From Inonotus obliquus (taxonomy: Eukaryota; Basidiomycota; Agaricomycetes; Hymenochaetales; Hymenochaetaceae): a DNA stretch of 64,000 nucleotides. The position numbers and the translations under genes were made by a program. The notes beneath the pieces were generated by a model, which worked only from the letters and a program-made list of their open reading frames with translations, ran no database searches and was not told the origin of the DNA. Positions 34,731 to 46,043 of this stretch are shown piece by piece (the first letter of the stretch is position 1; each line of letters opens with the position of its first letter). The DNA lies in assembly GCA_032164295.1 (NCBI GenBank), contig JAJHTX010000005.1:1240001-1304000 (forward strand), given 5' to 3'.

Positions 34731-35810
34731 ATGCCAGACAGACCCGAATCAACTCCCGCCTCGAAGACACCAGCAACTGCAAGTAAAGCCTCTGCCGACT
34801 CAGATGCGACGCTAATATCAGAGGAAGAGCTCGAGAGACTATTAAACCGTGAAGCAACCGCGCTTAACCGCGAACTTGAGGTGGAACGGATTCTCAAGGC
34901 ATTCAAACTCAAGTACGCCACTGGCTATGCTCCAGAGTGAACAGATATTGATAAGAGGTATTTTCTGATGTATAGCCCGTATGAGATACTCGACATAGAC
35001 GAGACCACCACACCAGAGCAAATAAAGAGACGATATAGGCAACTTTCGCTCTGTCAGTTCAAACGAGTCTCCCTCTTTCTACGACCTCTAATTCGTCATC
35101 TTACATTCTCACAGTCATCCATCCCGACAAGACATCCCATGAACGCGCACCTGAAGCTTTCGACCTACTGAAGAAGGTGAGTCATCTGAATTTAGACGTT
35201 CGCAGCTCATCAGACTCACCCGTATCAACACAGGCTGAATCCGAACTCAGTGATGAAAAGAAGCGCCCCGAAGTTGACGCTATCGTAACACAAGCTCGTA
35301 TAGTCCTACTCAGAGAACACAAGCTACCCACGAACATTGACGTGGAGAACGACCCACGTGTACAAGAGCTTGTCCCGCCCTTCCGAGTGCAGATGAGACT
35401 GAAATGCAAGGAAATGATGATTGAGGAAGAAGTACGAAGGCGAAAGTGCGTGTTCCATCCGTTTACTTCCTACTATACTCTCCCCTATCCTCTCTTCCAC
35501 TCTCCGCTACGTGAATGCGTTCTAGAATATATTCACCTCACTCCTTATAGAGCTATCAAAATGAACCTCGCAAACGAGGGACTCGAAGCGCAACGTCAAG
35601 AAGCAGAGCAAATCTCAAAGAAACGCAAGGCCGAGACTGACAAGCTGTGGGAAGGTGTGTTCCTGTGGCACTCATAATATTCATTCCAACCATATAACCT
35701 CCTTTTGTTCGTGACCCACAGAAACTCGAGAAGAACGTGTAGGCAGTTGGCGGAATTTCACGTCAAACAAGAAGAAAAAGAAGGCAAAGGCAGCTAATAT
35801 ACTCGGATAA
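34731..35810 (+). CDS. DNAJC8/Spf31-like J-domain protein
   Basis: Small J protein of the DNAJC8 (human) / Spf31 (fission yeast) type, found with the spliceosome; the J domain stimulates Hsp70. ATG 34731 gives MPDRPESTPASKTPATASKA. After EEELERLLNREATALNRELE the J domain runs from about residue 65: GYAPDPYEILDID, IKRRYRQLSL, and HPDKTSHERAPEAFDLLKKA, with the HPD catalytic motif formed across an intron. The C-terminal half is helical and charged (VQMRLKCKEMMIEEEVRRRK, RKAETDKLWEETREERVGSW) and ends in a Lys run and KAANILG-stop at 35810. Five introns. The helical tail after the J domain is what separates this type from ordinary DnaJ. Confidence 0.88.
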
Positions 35811-36222
35811 TTACACTATCTCCTTTCATTCCTTCTTTCCACTCGTCAGTTTTGTCCTATTGACTGTGTTTTATCTAGACGTCTTGTATTTAGAGGCGAA
35901 CCTCCTAGACTCCCGCATTTTGAAAGCAGCAAGCAGAGCCGTGTACTCGGTATCGAGCTTGAGGTTCTGCTTGCATCTATGTTTTCGCCATTTGTTCGTA
36001 CTGATTGTATTCATCCTTGTCTTTCGATTGCATTAATTACACAATAAACACGTTTTTAAGTCAGACTTCTCAACAGGGCATCTAGCTAACATCAAGGCCG
36101 CAAAAATAGGTCGGTAATGATACAAGTACAACAACACAGTAGATAATCGAGACAGGGCTTCATAACAGCAAGAAACATACAAACATCAGATCAGAGATTC
36201 TACTTCTCTTACCCACGTAAAT
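35811..36222. other. convergent 3' spacer; nothing recognised
   Basis: Lies between the ends of the J-protein gene (+) and the RMI1 gene (-). It should contain both transcript 3' ends; AATAAA-like words occur near 36045. No other feature. Confidence 0.4.
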
Positions 36223-38003
36223 TCAATCCGAAATATCAATAACATCGTCAGGCAATGGTGTCGAAATACGTCGACGAACGCGTCGCCTAGGGACAGGAAT
36301 ATTTTCCTTGTCTTCATCCTCGTCATCCTCGATTGTGATGACTTCTTGAGCATCTAGATCTGTGCTCGGTTTACTTTGCATGACTACAGTTGGTGCTGCT
36401 GCTTGTGGACGGATCCGACCAGTGTGAGAGGTAGCTTGGCCGGAGCGCTGCATGCTAGACGCGGGCGTGATCGTAGTAGAAGAGGACGGAAGCCCGCTCG
36501 CAACCGGTGTGTTCGACCTCCTTTCAAAGTCTCTCACATGTGTCGCACCGCGAGATTCCACAACACGAATAGTTTTCGCACTCTGCCCCCTAAGTGCTTC
36601 TCGTTCTACCTTGGCGATTTCATCCAAGAAAGCTGCATCCATCTCTTCGTCTTCGTCGTCGAATTCGAATTCATCGTAGCTGATTCTCTTTGAATGTTTG
36701 GTCGGATTATTGGCAGAGGATACCAGTGAGGATCCGGATCCGGACTGTGCGGACACTGATGTTCTTGAGGAAGGACCTGGATCTTCCATTGAAGAATCGG
36801 TTATGTCGATAGGATCACCGCGAACAGGCGAAAGCACACGCGCGAGGCGTTGCGTCGTTGCTTCAATTGCAGCTTCGGTAGCCATGCTGGACGAACTGGG
36901 ATCACCAAAGTAGTGTGAAGCAACAAGCGTGCTTGAAGATGATGGCAATGGTGGTCGACCGCTACTCGAGCTTGTGTTCGGGATACGACGCTTACGAGGG
37001 AGCTCCGCCTCATCGTCCAGATCCATAGTATCATCCGGAGGCTCTGGAGGCTCAAACAATTCCCTCAGAGGCTCACGTACTCGTGCCCCGGGTGCTGGCA
37101 ATCCCAAAGGTGGGCGTTGTGGGGGATACTGATTTTCGTCCCCGGCCTCGTCATCATGTTGTTCTTCTCGAGGGAGAGGTTTCCTATTCATGTGTCAGCA
37201 TGAGCAAGGACACTATGGATAAGAGACGCACATCATTCGTCTGAGAAGGCTGTGCGCAAAATTTCGATCTCGGAACTTATCCCTGTCACTATTCCTGTGT
37301 CCTTTAAGCGTGATCCCCCTCGGTTCGAGGAATATGATTCCCCTGCGAACGAGAACATCTTTGAGCAGCAGCTGAAGAGAAAGGATTAGATCGATATCAA
37401 AAAAGAAAAAACGTAATAATCTACCTTGAATCCTAACGGTGTCTCATCAAGTTTGAGTGAAGGAATTGACCTGTATTCAATTGCCGGCACAGTGACAGAA
37501 CCATCCGACAGCTCAAGCCTCAACATAGACCTTGGGTAGTTCGGAACCGGCCCTTCATCATCCTCAGCCCCTTCCTCCTGCGCTAGCCCAGCAAGATCAG
37601 CTCGTTCAATCCTTGCCTGTCGAACGTTGTGCAAATTAAAAGCGCTGTGCCCGATTTCCGTCAGCGATGTAATCTCTACAAGTATGTGCGGCGCTCCGCG
37701 AATGCGCTGATTGTCCATCGCAGTTGCATCTCGTGGGAGACCTGTTCCGGGTTCCATTGAGTCACGAAGATCAGATTCGAGGAGTTGGTTCTCCACTTCC
37801 GCGACATAGGCATCTGTTTGAGTTGCTGGGTTAAGGTGCATTTCATCGGCGATCCATGCACAACAAGCATCGAGCCATTCCTAGACAGTTACGTACGATA
37901 TCAGCGGTTGTGATATCCTTCATCAAATGTGTGACATTACAGAGTTTACGGCAGGTTTGGGATACGTCTGCTTAAGCCACCGTACCACCTGAATCGGAGC
38001 CAT
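36223..38003 (-). CDS. RMI1: RMI1, OB-fold subunit of the RecQ-Top3 dissolvasome
   Basis: RMI1 stimulates Top3 and the RecQ helicase in dissolving recombination intermediates. ATG 38003 opens MAPIQVVRWLKQTYPKPAVN, then an intron, then EWLDACCAWIADEMHLNPAT, the conserved N-terminal helices. The OB fold contains ILVEITSLTEIGHSAFNLHN, SMLRLELSDGSVTVPAIEYR and SLKLDETPLGFK|LLLKDVLVRRGIIFLEP. A short exon with HSLLRRMM follows. The last exon (36223-~37180) is a ~320-residue disordered, acidic, Ser-rich tail ending PLPDDVIDISD-stop. It contains several I-D/I-E plus acidic stretches (VITIEDDEDEDKENI, DVIDISD) of the kind that can bind SUMO; that is inference. Length and architecture fit fungal RMI1. 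Confidence 0.85.
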
Positions 38004-39027
38004 AGTACAACTCGTGCTTTTCTAGGTGACCAGCACGAATTCAGAAGCGTATCAGTATATCGCGAGGCACCATATGAAGGGCGAGGTACGTCAAAGGCGC
38101 GATGGTGGTAGTTAAAGAAGAGCAAATGGAGGCGCGGTCACGCGCTGCGTTGAACGAAGAGTCGCGTTACGACGCGTCTCCATTTTCAAATTCACGCAAT
38201 TATGTAATCTCTGTTTCATTTCCGGCGACGGGCTTATTAAAACTCAATTTATAAAACTAGACCATTATTCATCTTGGTCCAGATTGACTCGACTGTAAAG
38301 ATGAAGCTGGTGCTGGGAAGTCCTTGTGACAGGGAGCATTCGTAGACTATCTGGTAATACATCAAATACTATCAACACTCCGAATCCACAATGCTTCATC
38401 GTTGCATCACTCTTCTGCTCCTCGGATATGTAACTAAGGTAGTTCTGCAGCTTTCTCGCCAGTAGCGGTCTTCCGACTCATGCAATGCGTCCGAGCTTGT
38501 ACATACACACGAATTGATATCATTCATATTCATGATTACATACATAGAACAATGTGGGATTATATAATACTCTTGGTGGGACAACCGGAAGTTGCCTGAA
38601 ATAAAGGTGGACCCTGAATGGACAATTATCTTTTGCTACAAAGTAGATATTACCAATAGCGACTGTCTGAGTCTGCTTGGCTCACGTTGCACTCTTCCGA
38701 TCAGGATTATGGCGACCTTGAATAGATTATTTTTATTGACTTTTCTTGTGGTGTTGTTGTGAAGGATGTGAGAGATACCGCTCAGAGATACAGGTCTAGC
38801 CGTATCGTGATCTCCCTGCCAAAAGTGAGATGACGATGTGAAGGTAGAATCTCCACCCTTTGCAACCGAAGAGACCAGTCATTCCCTTACCGCGACCGTG
38901 ATATGCACCTGCATGAACACATGAACACACCTACACCGAGTGGCCTCACTAAAGCCTTCTATTATGCAATGAAGGCGAACAGCGCTTCCTGGTTGGAGAC
39001 AGTTTCTTCTGTTACAGTCAACAGTGC
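38004..39027. other. intergenic; nothing recognised
   Basis: Upstream region of RMI1 (-) followed by AT-rich spacer. No gene, RNA or repeat is supported up to the target-site duplication at 39028. Confidence 0.4.
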
Positions 39028-39796
39028 AGACTGCTCTATTAGGTCCTGGCTAGGACGCTAAACTGGCCGGCCACCACGCGCCCGCCTGCACACTACACCG
39101 AATGGGCCGAGGATAGAAACCTCGGACCCCTTGCGGACTGGCTGAAGGAAACCACACCTTTCTTCATCACGGACCGAGCCTCCGCCGAGGCCATAGCCTC
39201 GGCGTACGCGCGGATGGAAGAAGAGGGCCTGGACACTTGCGACGACCACATAGACTTAGGGATCGCACGCAACTACGCTCAAGAGGAACTGGGACCAGAG
39301 GCGGAGACGCCTCTGGAATGGGCACGGCAACTCACAAGGTCAGATTCTTAATTGTTTATGACTCGGTTATGTTTCCCTCCCCTCCGTTAAATACTATCCC
39401 CTCCACACTCATATCTTACCTGTTTCCCTTATTTTCTTACTTTCCAATTTTCTTCTAAGTCGTATGTTTATATGATTATGACCGGCCCTAAACAAACTTG
39501 ACCGAAACGGGCAATTTTAGTAAATAACTTTATTAGGCTTATCTAAGTCTACAGTATATACATTCAAAAATAGTTTCTGTTATTCCTTCTAATTCCCCTA
39601 CCTCCCCAGCGTCGCGCCCTTTAGTCCTTTCTTTAGAGCACCATACTACTACCTTTTTCTCTGCTTTTCTTACTTCACCACTCTTAGAGTTCACACCACC
39701 ACGTAGATTTTGTCTGCCGCGCACTTGTAACTAGAATTACTGACGCGCGTAATAAATACATTTAATAAAAAAAAAAAAAAAAAAGACTGCTCTATT
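39028..39796 (+). mobile_element. 5'-truncated poly(A) retro-insertion with 13-bp target duplication
   Basis: The direct repeat AGACTGCTCTATT stands at 39028-39040 and again at 39784-39796. Between them is a ~743-base insert ending in 18 consecutive A residues (39767-39784), preceded by an AATAAA word near 39751. A plus-strand frame is open from the very first bases of the insert to a TAA near 39351 (about 100 codons). It includes TEWAEDRNLGPLADWLKETT, ITDRASAEAIASAYARMEE and a closing PLEWARQLTRSDS. A long 3' untranslated part follows. Poly(A), short target duplication and a frame cut at the 5' edge are the marks of target-primed reverse transcription: either a truncated LINE-like element or a processed gene copy. 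The protein family is not recognised. Confidence 0.8.
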
Positions 39797-39961
39797 CCTT
39801 TTTTCACAGCCCTTGAACTTTAACGGGCGCTTAAGCTTATCTTGATCATATTGACACGCACAAAGGTATACAAGGATAATGCCTTCGCTGCTACTCACTT
39901 CATCTTCCCGGCGCTTTCATCCACCCACTACTTCACCAATCGATTTCGCATATCTGTTACT

Positions 39962-42923
39962 ATGGACCATCCACGCGGAAGAGGCAGGGGGAGTGGCGGC
40001 CGAGGCTGCGATTGTAGTGTCACTCGTGGTAGAGGCCAACGGGGCATAGGTCCGCCTCGAGGGGCATCTCCAAGCTCACGACGTGGCTTCGGAAGAGGAA
40101 GAGGAGGCCCTCCCCAAGTTCAAGTCTTTGCGCCTGGAACACCAGCTCGCCTTGATTCGCGATCCAGTGATCGTGAGCTGGAGTCCCTTATGTCACGCTT
40201 TAGGAACTTGTCTACATCCGTTCCGGCTCGCGTCGTTCGCCCAGGTTTCGGAAAACGCGGTACGGCAATCACCCTCCGAGCGAACTTCTTCACTTTAAAA
40301 TATCCGAAGAATTGCATCCTCTACGATTACCCTGTCGAAATAAATCCAGAAGTAAAGACGGTGGAGAGGAGGCTACGAAAACGCTTGTTCGACCTCTTTG
40401 AAGGCTCACAAGAGGTCGCTCCTTTCCTTGGAGGCATAGCGCATGACAGTACCCAGCGAATAATCGCGAAGCGTCCACTACCGGACAACTTTTCAGTTTC
40501 TATCACTTTTTACGAGGAAGGCGAAGCGGGCCCGCGTCCAAATAGTAAGGTTTACACAATCTCCCTCCTCGAACCAACAGAACTTCACTCCGCGGCCCTG
40601 GACCGGTAGGTGGCAACGCTCTTGTACCACTAGAAACTTGCTGACTTTGGCCTTAGCTACCTGCAGGGCGATGATCCGTTGTACAACCCTTTGCCAATAG
40701 TATCGGCGTTTAACCTGATAACAACATCGCATGCCGCTCACAATGGAGTTCTGTGCGGAAAGAACCGCTACTTCTTCCATCCGAGGATGCTGAACGAGTC
40801 ACCAGCTCACCTCGGAGGTATACTGGAAGCATGGAAAGGTTTCTTTGCAAGCGTACGTCCGGTATACAAGAATCTAATGGTCAACGTGAATGTGTGCATG
40901 AGCGCCTTCTACGTCCCATACGCTCGACTTAGCGACGCACTCGCCCAGTTCCAGGCAAATTCTAGAGGTGCCGGATATCCTCGGGAACTGTATGGACGTG
41001 TGAGAATTACGACGAAATACCTTGGTTTCCGGAAACGAAGTACTATCAAAGCCATTGGTCCTAATACTGCCCGAGAAACGACGTTCCAATGCGATGAGCT
41101 AGATGGGAAAGTTAGCGTCGAATGGTATTTCCAGCACAGTAAGTTTGTTCTCACTCTGGAGTCATCCCACTACTGACTTTTTTACTCGCGCATGATAGAA
41201 TACAGTATCAGTTTGGAACACCCAGATGACGTTCCCATTATTAATATAGGTAATAGGACGAAAGACGTATACGTTCCTGCCGAGTTATGCGAGGTTGAGC
41301 CAGGACAGTCGTTTAACCGGCTTCTCTCCGATAAACAGATGCTCGAAATGACAAAGGCGGCTTGTAGACCTCCGTACGTCAACGCGCAATCAATATCCGA
41401 CCAAGGGCTCGGTGCACTGGGTCTTCGTCAGCGTGCACCTCCGATGCAGGGTTTCGGCCTCGAAGCAGCTCTCAAGTTTGCTGTTGTCCCTGCCCGAATA
41501 CTCAGCCCTCCGAAAGTACTCTATCAGTCTGGCCAACCGACCGTTGCAAACGGATCCTGGAACATTCTGGGTGTCAAATTTTCTCGCCCTGCTCCACTTA
41601 CGCGAGCGGCAATACTTATTCTTAACGACGGCGGGCGCGAGGATTTCCGTGATCAGAATGATCCAGCACTTCGACGCGTTGTTGCAGGGTTTCTAGCCAA
41701 ATGTCGTAGCAGCGGAATGCAGGTCGCGGAAAGGTTTCCTCCGTTGCGGTTTATCCTCCTTCCGAGACCGAACCCGCGTGACCGCCTCCGCAGCGAAGCC
41801 ATCAATGAAATCGAGAAAGCGGTCAAGTCGCTCCCTGGAGTTCCTCACATGGTCCTTGTCTTTATGACTAGTCGTGACCCTGGCATTTATCCGGGATTGA
41901 AGAAGCTTTGTGATATGAAGCTTGGCATACAGACAGTGTGCATGCTCATGCCGAACGTCCGCAGAGAACGGATGCAGGATCAATACTTTTCCAATATCGC
42001 GATGAAAGTCAATACTAAGCTTGGCGGAATTAACCACAGAATCCACCAGGACTCGTTGAGGTGGTTGGAAAATGCCATGCTAGTTGGAATGGATGTAAGT
42101 CATCCTGGACCGGGGTCCTTGAAGGGCACACCATCGATAGCTGCCGTTGTTGCGTCATGCGATGGGGACTTTATGCACTATCCAGTTAGCCTGAGGCTTC
42201 AAGAGCAACGAAAAGAGGTGAATTGCCGCGTCTTGCGCGCGTAATTGTCGTATAACTGATGCACTCCAGTTGATCACGGATGTCAGGTACATGATGGTTG
42301 AGCGATTAATCGAATACTACAAGCGCATGAAGACATATCCTGAGCGAATCATTGTATTCCGCAATGCTGTATCGGGGGGACAATTCGATCAGGTGCTTCT
42401 CAGGGAGCTGCCTGCAATCAAAGAAGCTTTCAGGATGTTTAAGGGTTACAAGCCGAAACTAACTATCGCCAGTTGCAGGAAGCAGCGCCGTACGCAGTTC
42501 TATCCGACTAGACCGGAAGATGCAGACAGTACGGCTAACGCAAAAGCTGGAACAGTTGTCGACCAGGGAGTCACAGCAGTCTACAATTTTGACTTCTACC
42601 TACAAGCACACGCAGGTGTACAAGGAACTGTCCGAGCGACGCACTACTCTGTCATCTACGACGAGAACGAGTTCCAAGCAGATGATCTTCAGCAGGGCGC
42701 GAATGATCTGAGCTATCTATGGGCTCGTGCAACGAAGAGCGTCAGCTTAATTCCGCCTGCATATTGGGCGAAGCGTGCTTGCAAGCATGGAATGCTGTAC
42801 CTTCACGGCTCTCTCAATCCACAAATAGGTGGCCTCTCTGAAGAGCAAATAAGAAGGAAGGTGGAAGAAACTTGGGGCAACGGTGTTCATGATAGACTGA
42901 AGGGAACGATGTTCTACCTGTAA
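39962..42923 (+). CDS. Argonaute, PAZ-PIWI protein with altered catalytic tetrad
   Basis: Small-RNA guided silencing effector. Exons 39962-40605, 40657-41138, 41199-42217 and 42270-42923 give 932 residues, a full-length fungal Argonaute. The N-terminus is Gly/Arg-rich (GRGRGGPP etc., residues ~5-55), followed by the N domain (RANFFTLKYPKNCILYDYPV). The PAZ region spans roughly residues 255-385 and ends with VPAELCEVEPGQSFNRLL. MID includes RFILLPRPNPRDRL and TVCMLMPNVRRERMQDQYFS. PIWI includes GMDVSHPGPGSLKGTPSIAA, YPERIIVFRNAVSGGQFDQV, FYLQAHAGVQGTVRATHYSV and VSLIPPAYWAKRACKHGM, ending GTMFYL. The four positions that form the slicer site in active Argonautes read D674, E715, N747 and K883, so the third acidic and the fourth (His or Asp) residues are replaced. 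I infer a non-slicing Argonaute. The ATG at 39962 is the first in frame. Confidence 0.95.
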
Positions 42924-43429
42924 TTTCAACTTTAACGATTGAAGGGCCGTTTGGACTGCCTTTTTACCATGTAAATTTCGAAGGTCATGAAATAATGTTA
43001 TGGACAAGATTTGGATTACTTCGCGTCGCTCCATTGTTCACGTACTATTATGGTGCAATCTGACGAACTGACTACCATCTGTACTGTCATGTATTTCGAT
43101 GACCAACTGGGTGGTGCCCAAAGATCGTTGTGACCATTTATAGCGCCCGCCATATGTGCGGCTGGCTGTCAAAACTGACTTCACAATTCTATCCTTCGAC
43201 CCGAATGTAGGCGCTCTACTTCTGGTCAACGCACTCCGAGTAAGGTAACCGGAACCTAATTGCTGTCATGATAATCCTATAGGCTATAGCTGGTTCTAAT
43301 ATCTCCCGGAAAGACGAAGGTACTTCGTGATCTAGAAGAGGGAAGTGCGATTACATAATATGTAGTCTCGGATCGAGCCCCACAGGGATATTCCGAGTCA
43401 CAGCCTATGTCTACTGTGCCTATGTTGTC
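42924..43429. other. intergenic; nothing recognised
   Basis: 3' flank of the Argonaute gene and spacer up to the conserved promoter block of the HMG-box pseudogene. No feature seen. Confidence 0.4.
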
Positions 43430-43574
43430 GTGGCCACGTCGTGACTTTAACGCGTAGGACTCCTTTTTTGGCAATTATCCTTTGCTATAATCCAACGCGT
43501 TTGAACAGCTCAAAAGCCCACTGTGCAGAGCAGGATGGATCCCAACGTCTCAGGCATCTGTGTTTCTTTCAACT
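43430..43574 (+). promoter_or_regulatory. upstream block conserved between the two HMG-box copies (copy 1)
   Basis: Nearly the whole segment is repeated at 51808-51954. Shared pieces include GTGGCCACG.CGTGACTTTA, GGCAATTATC.TTTGCTA, AATCCAACGCGT.TGAACAG and CTCAAAAGCCCACTGTGCAG. It sits directly upstream of the start codon in both, so it probably holds promoter and 5' untranslated sequence. TTTGCTATAATCC is a possible TATA-like element. Confidence 0.5.
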
Positions 43575-44337
43575 ATGCCCGCTTCCCGCTCTCCAGTTCG
43601 TTCCGCTAATAGTGCTTTGTACCAGGCCTCACGTTCTGGTGCGTACCTCCTCCCACGTAGTATTCAGCTCGGTTATGGTCACTAACGAATGTACATATGC
43701 ACCAGGTCTGAATGGCTCAGACGGTCAGTGTGGGTTGTTGCTGGCCTCGCATGTAGCACATCGGCCAGCCTCTCCGTCCGCAAAGAGACGTCGAACACCG
43801 AATGCGTTCATCCTCTACCGTTCCTACATCTTCGCTGAGAAGGAGTTCCCTCCGGAGCTGACTCACCAGAAAGACATCTCGCGTTATGCTGCTTTGTGAT
43901 GGGAAAGCTTATCTGCATCCGAACGGTCCGTGTTCTTCAAGATGGCTGAGGACGTGAAGCTCCAAGCAGAGCTTGAATTTCCCGGTACTACTCCGCATAA
44001 GAAGAGAAGGTCGAAGTCGGGAAAGACCAGTGACTCTCGCACAGACTCACTCTACGCGCGGTCAAACACTGCGGGAAGCTCCGTTCCTGATACTGGCAGT
44101 CCGGTGCTACCGGTGCTGGACAACTTCATGACTCTGTTTGGCTCACCGCTGAGCATCTCTGCTCCTAGCTTCGATCCTTTCACTCTTGTATGTTATCCAT
44201 ATCTCTTCGCGCTGGAAGTAACTTATCCGAGCTCCCCAAAGGCACTCCATGATGCACTTACTCCGCCCAAGGCACCCCAGGCTATTCATGCCATACCGCC
44301 CCATCTCCTCAACTGGGGCCGAGACCGTGATGAGTGA
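43575..44337 (+). pseudogene. HMG-box transcription factor, broken copy
   Basis: Paralogue of the gene at 51955-52873. It starts MPASRSPVRSANSALYQASR, has an intron with GTGCGT donor and CACCAG acceptor at the same place as its sister, and then KRRRTPNAFILYRSYIFAEK..ELTHQKDISRYAAL. There a TGA at ~43898 replaces the first Trp of the box (sister: SQKWWSITESERSVFF; here a stop then WESLSASERSVFF). Downstream the frame stays open and matches the sister again through SPLSISAPSFDPFTLV and IPPHLLNWGRDRD, ending early at 44337 and so lacking the sister's last ~80 residues. One clean nonsense codon in the DNA-binding domain suggests recent inactivation. Confidence 0.75.
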
Positions 44338-46043
44338 TTTCGCTCCTCTGCCCACAACTCGGCTTCCGTATTGCGAATACGCGGCGGGGATGGGCGCAGC
44401 TTTGGGGATTCTATCTCCGATATTGCAGGACGATTCGTCTCGCATTCATTCCTTTACGAGTCTGATCGCAAATCGTGCTCAACAATTATGTCTTGCGTTG
44501 CAATGGCTCCTTCCCATGCCCCCTCCAGGGAGATGGATACCATAGGTCATAGGCCCATATAACGCAAAGATTTTCATCATAATAACTGCACCAGAGAGAA
44601 GAATCTTTCAGGCAAATCGATGGACGAAGAGTCGTCTTGGATCCTCGTTCCAAGCGAACTCGATGATGGAACCACAGTCGGACTCCACGGTGACCAGCGA
44701 CTTTCAGTCAGTACAGCCGGTATACTGAGTGTTATGACTAAACCATCTTTGTTGAGGCCAGAAACGCAGATAGCAGTCCAGCAGTCCTCGGATCAAGCAT
44801 AACGGGTACTCCAGAGTTGCGGACAGACCGGGGGGTAAATAAGAGCCCTAACAGAGACAGAATTAAGAGGCAGCCATGTGTTACTGTGGATCGTGGTCGC
44901 TCGACAGGTTTGCGAAATGTCTTCACGTGTCGCAAAGCGACGAAGAAGCGCAGTTGTCAGCTTCATTTCCAGTCGATGGACGGCATGGTAGTCATGCTCC
45001 ATAGTCATAATCGCAACAATCTTGACTGCGTCAGCGATTTTGAAGCGTGAGAGATCCTGTAGAATGAGCTTTGATGGGAAAAGCGGAGGGATGCCGGACT
45101 CGATATCGAACCATAAAGCTATCCAGACGCACAGGCATCTCCAATCTGTCCACCCTTCAGAGGGGAAATACATCCACTGATCCTTCCGATGCATAGATGA
45201 GATGGTCGCACATGATCTGAAGGTCATGTATGTACGCTTCTTTCTCATGAATACTGTGTTAGTTGATGGCAGGGTTTCACTAATACTAGCACATACAACA
45301 GTCAAGATCTCATTTGACCTCCAGTTCCAAATCAAAACCAAGCCCTTGACAGGGTACTGTTCTTGGAAGGAAATTGCAGCGAATTCGCAGCGCATGCATC
45401 CATCTCCTCCATCCACCAGTACCAACCATTTTGAATTTCTCAGTGCCAAGATGCTAAATTTCTAGCTGCCGCCAGAGACGAATAGCGACTTCACATCCAT
45501 ATTTTGCCCTTTGGAGTTTACCCAAATTCTGGCACACTGTATTGAATATCCCTTCCGGTCAACTGTAGTTTGGGACTTCTGTTCTTGAGGTCTACTCCCA
45601 GTATTTAATACGGTTCACGTATTAGCCACGCTTGCACTTGTGCGCAACTAGGGTGGGTGACGGTGTAGTGGGATTTAAATGGAGGAGTACATCTGCAAAA
45701 GGGCGCGCCGAATAATATTCATTTCAGTGAAAATAATGATATATACGACTGCTATTAAGCGGGTTATGTAATAGTACGGATTTCGGACTAATATCATGTA
45801 AGCGCAATTCTTTTCAATGCACTGAAAGGCTAATACAAGGCGTTCAAATCAGTATGAGGCAGATACAGTACGTGTTCCAAGTTCTGAAGGTGAGGGAGGG
45901 CTTTTTCTGTGCTTATTTTGATACAAGGTCCTGTTATTGTTATTACAACGCAAGTAGAATCATTCCATGGGACTGGTAAGCTTTTTGAAAGGATTGTGCT
46001 GAAATTTTGATTCGATTAGGAACGCCGATCGAAACTACCCCGG
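44338..46043. other. intergenic; unassigned open frames
   Basis: A 218-codon minus-strand frame (44793-45449) lacks an ATG at its head and resembles no family known to me; a 60-codon plus frame begins at 44620 (MDEESSWILVPSELDDG). Neither has codon or domain support. 45460-46040 is AT-rich with nothing recognised. Confidence 0.3.

Noticed and set aside
39841..39961. Upstream extension of Argonaute to 39842
   Set aside because: That frame starts on TTG; the first ATG in frame is at 39962 and is followed by the usual Gly/Arg-rich leader.
44793..45449. 218-codon minus-strand open frame
   Set aside because: It begins at a non-ATG codon, resembles no family I know, and shows no splice or domain support; length alone is not enough.
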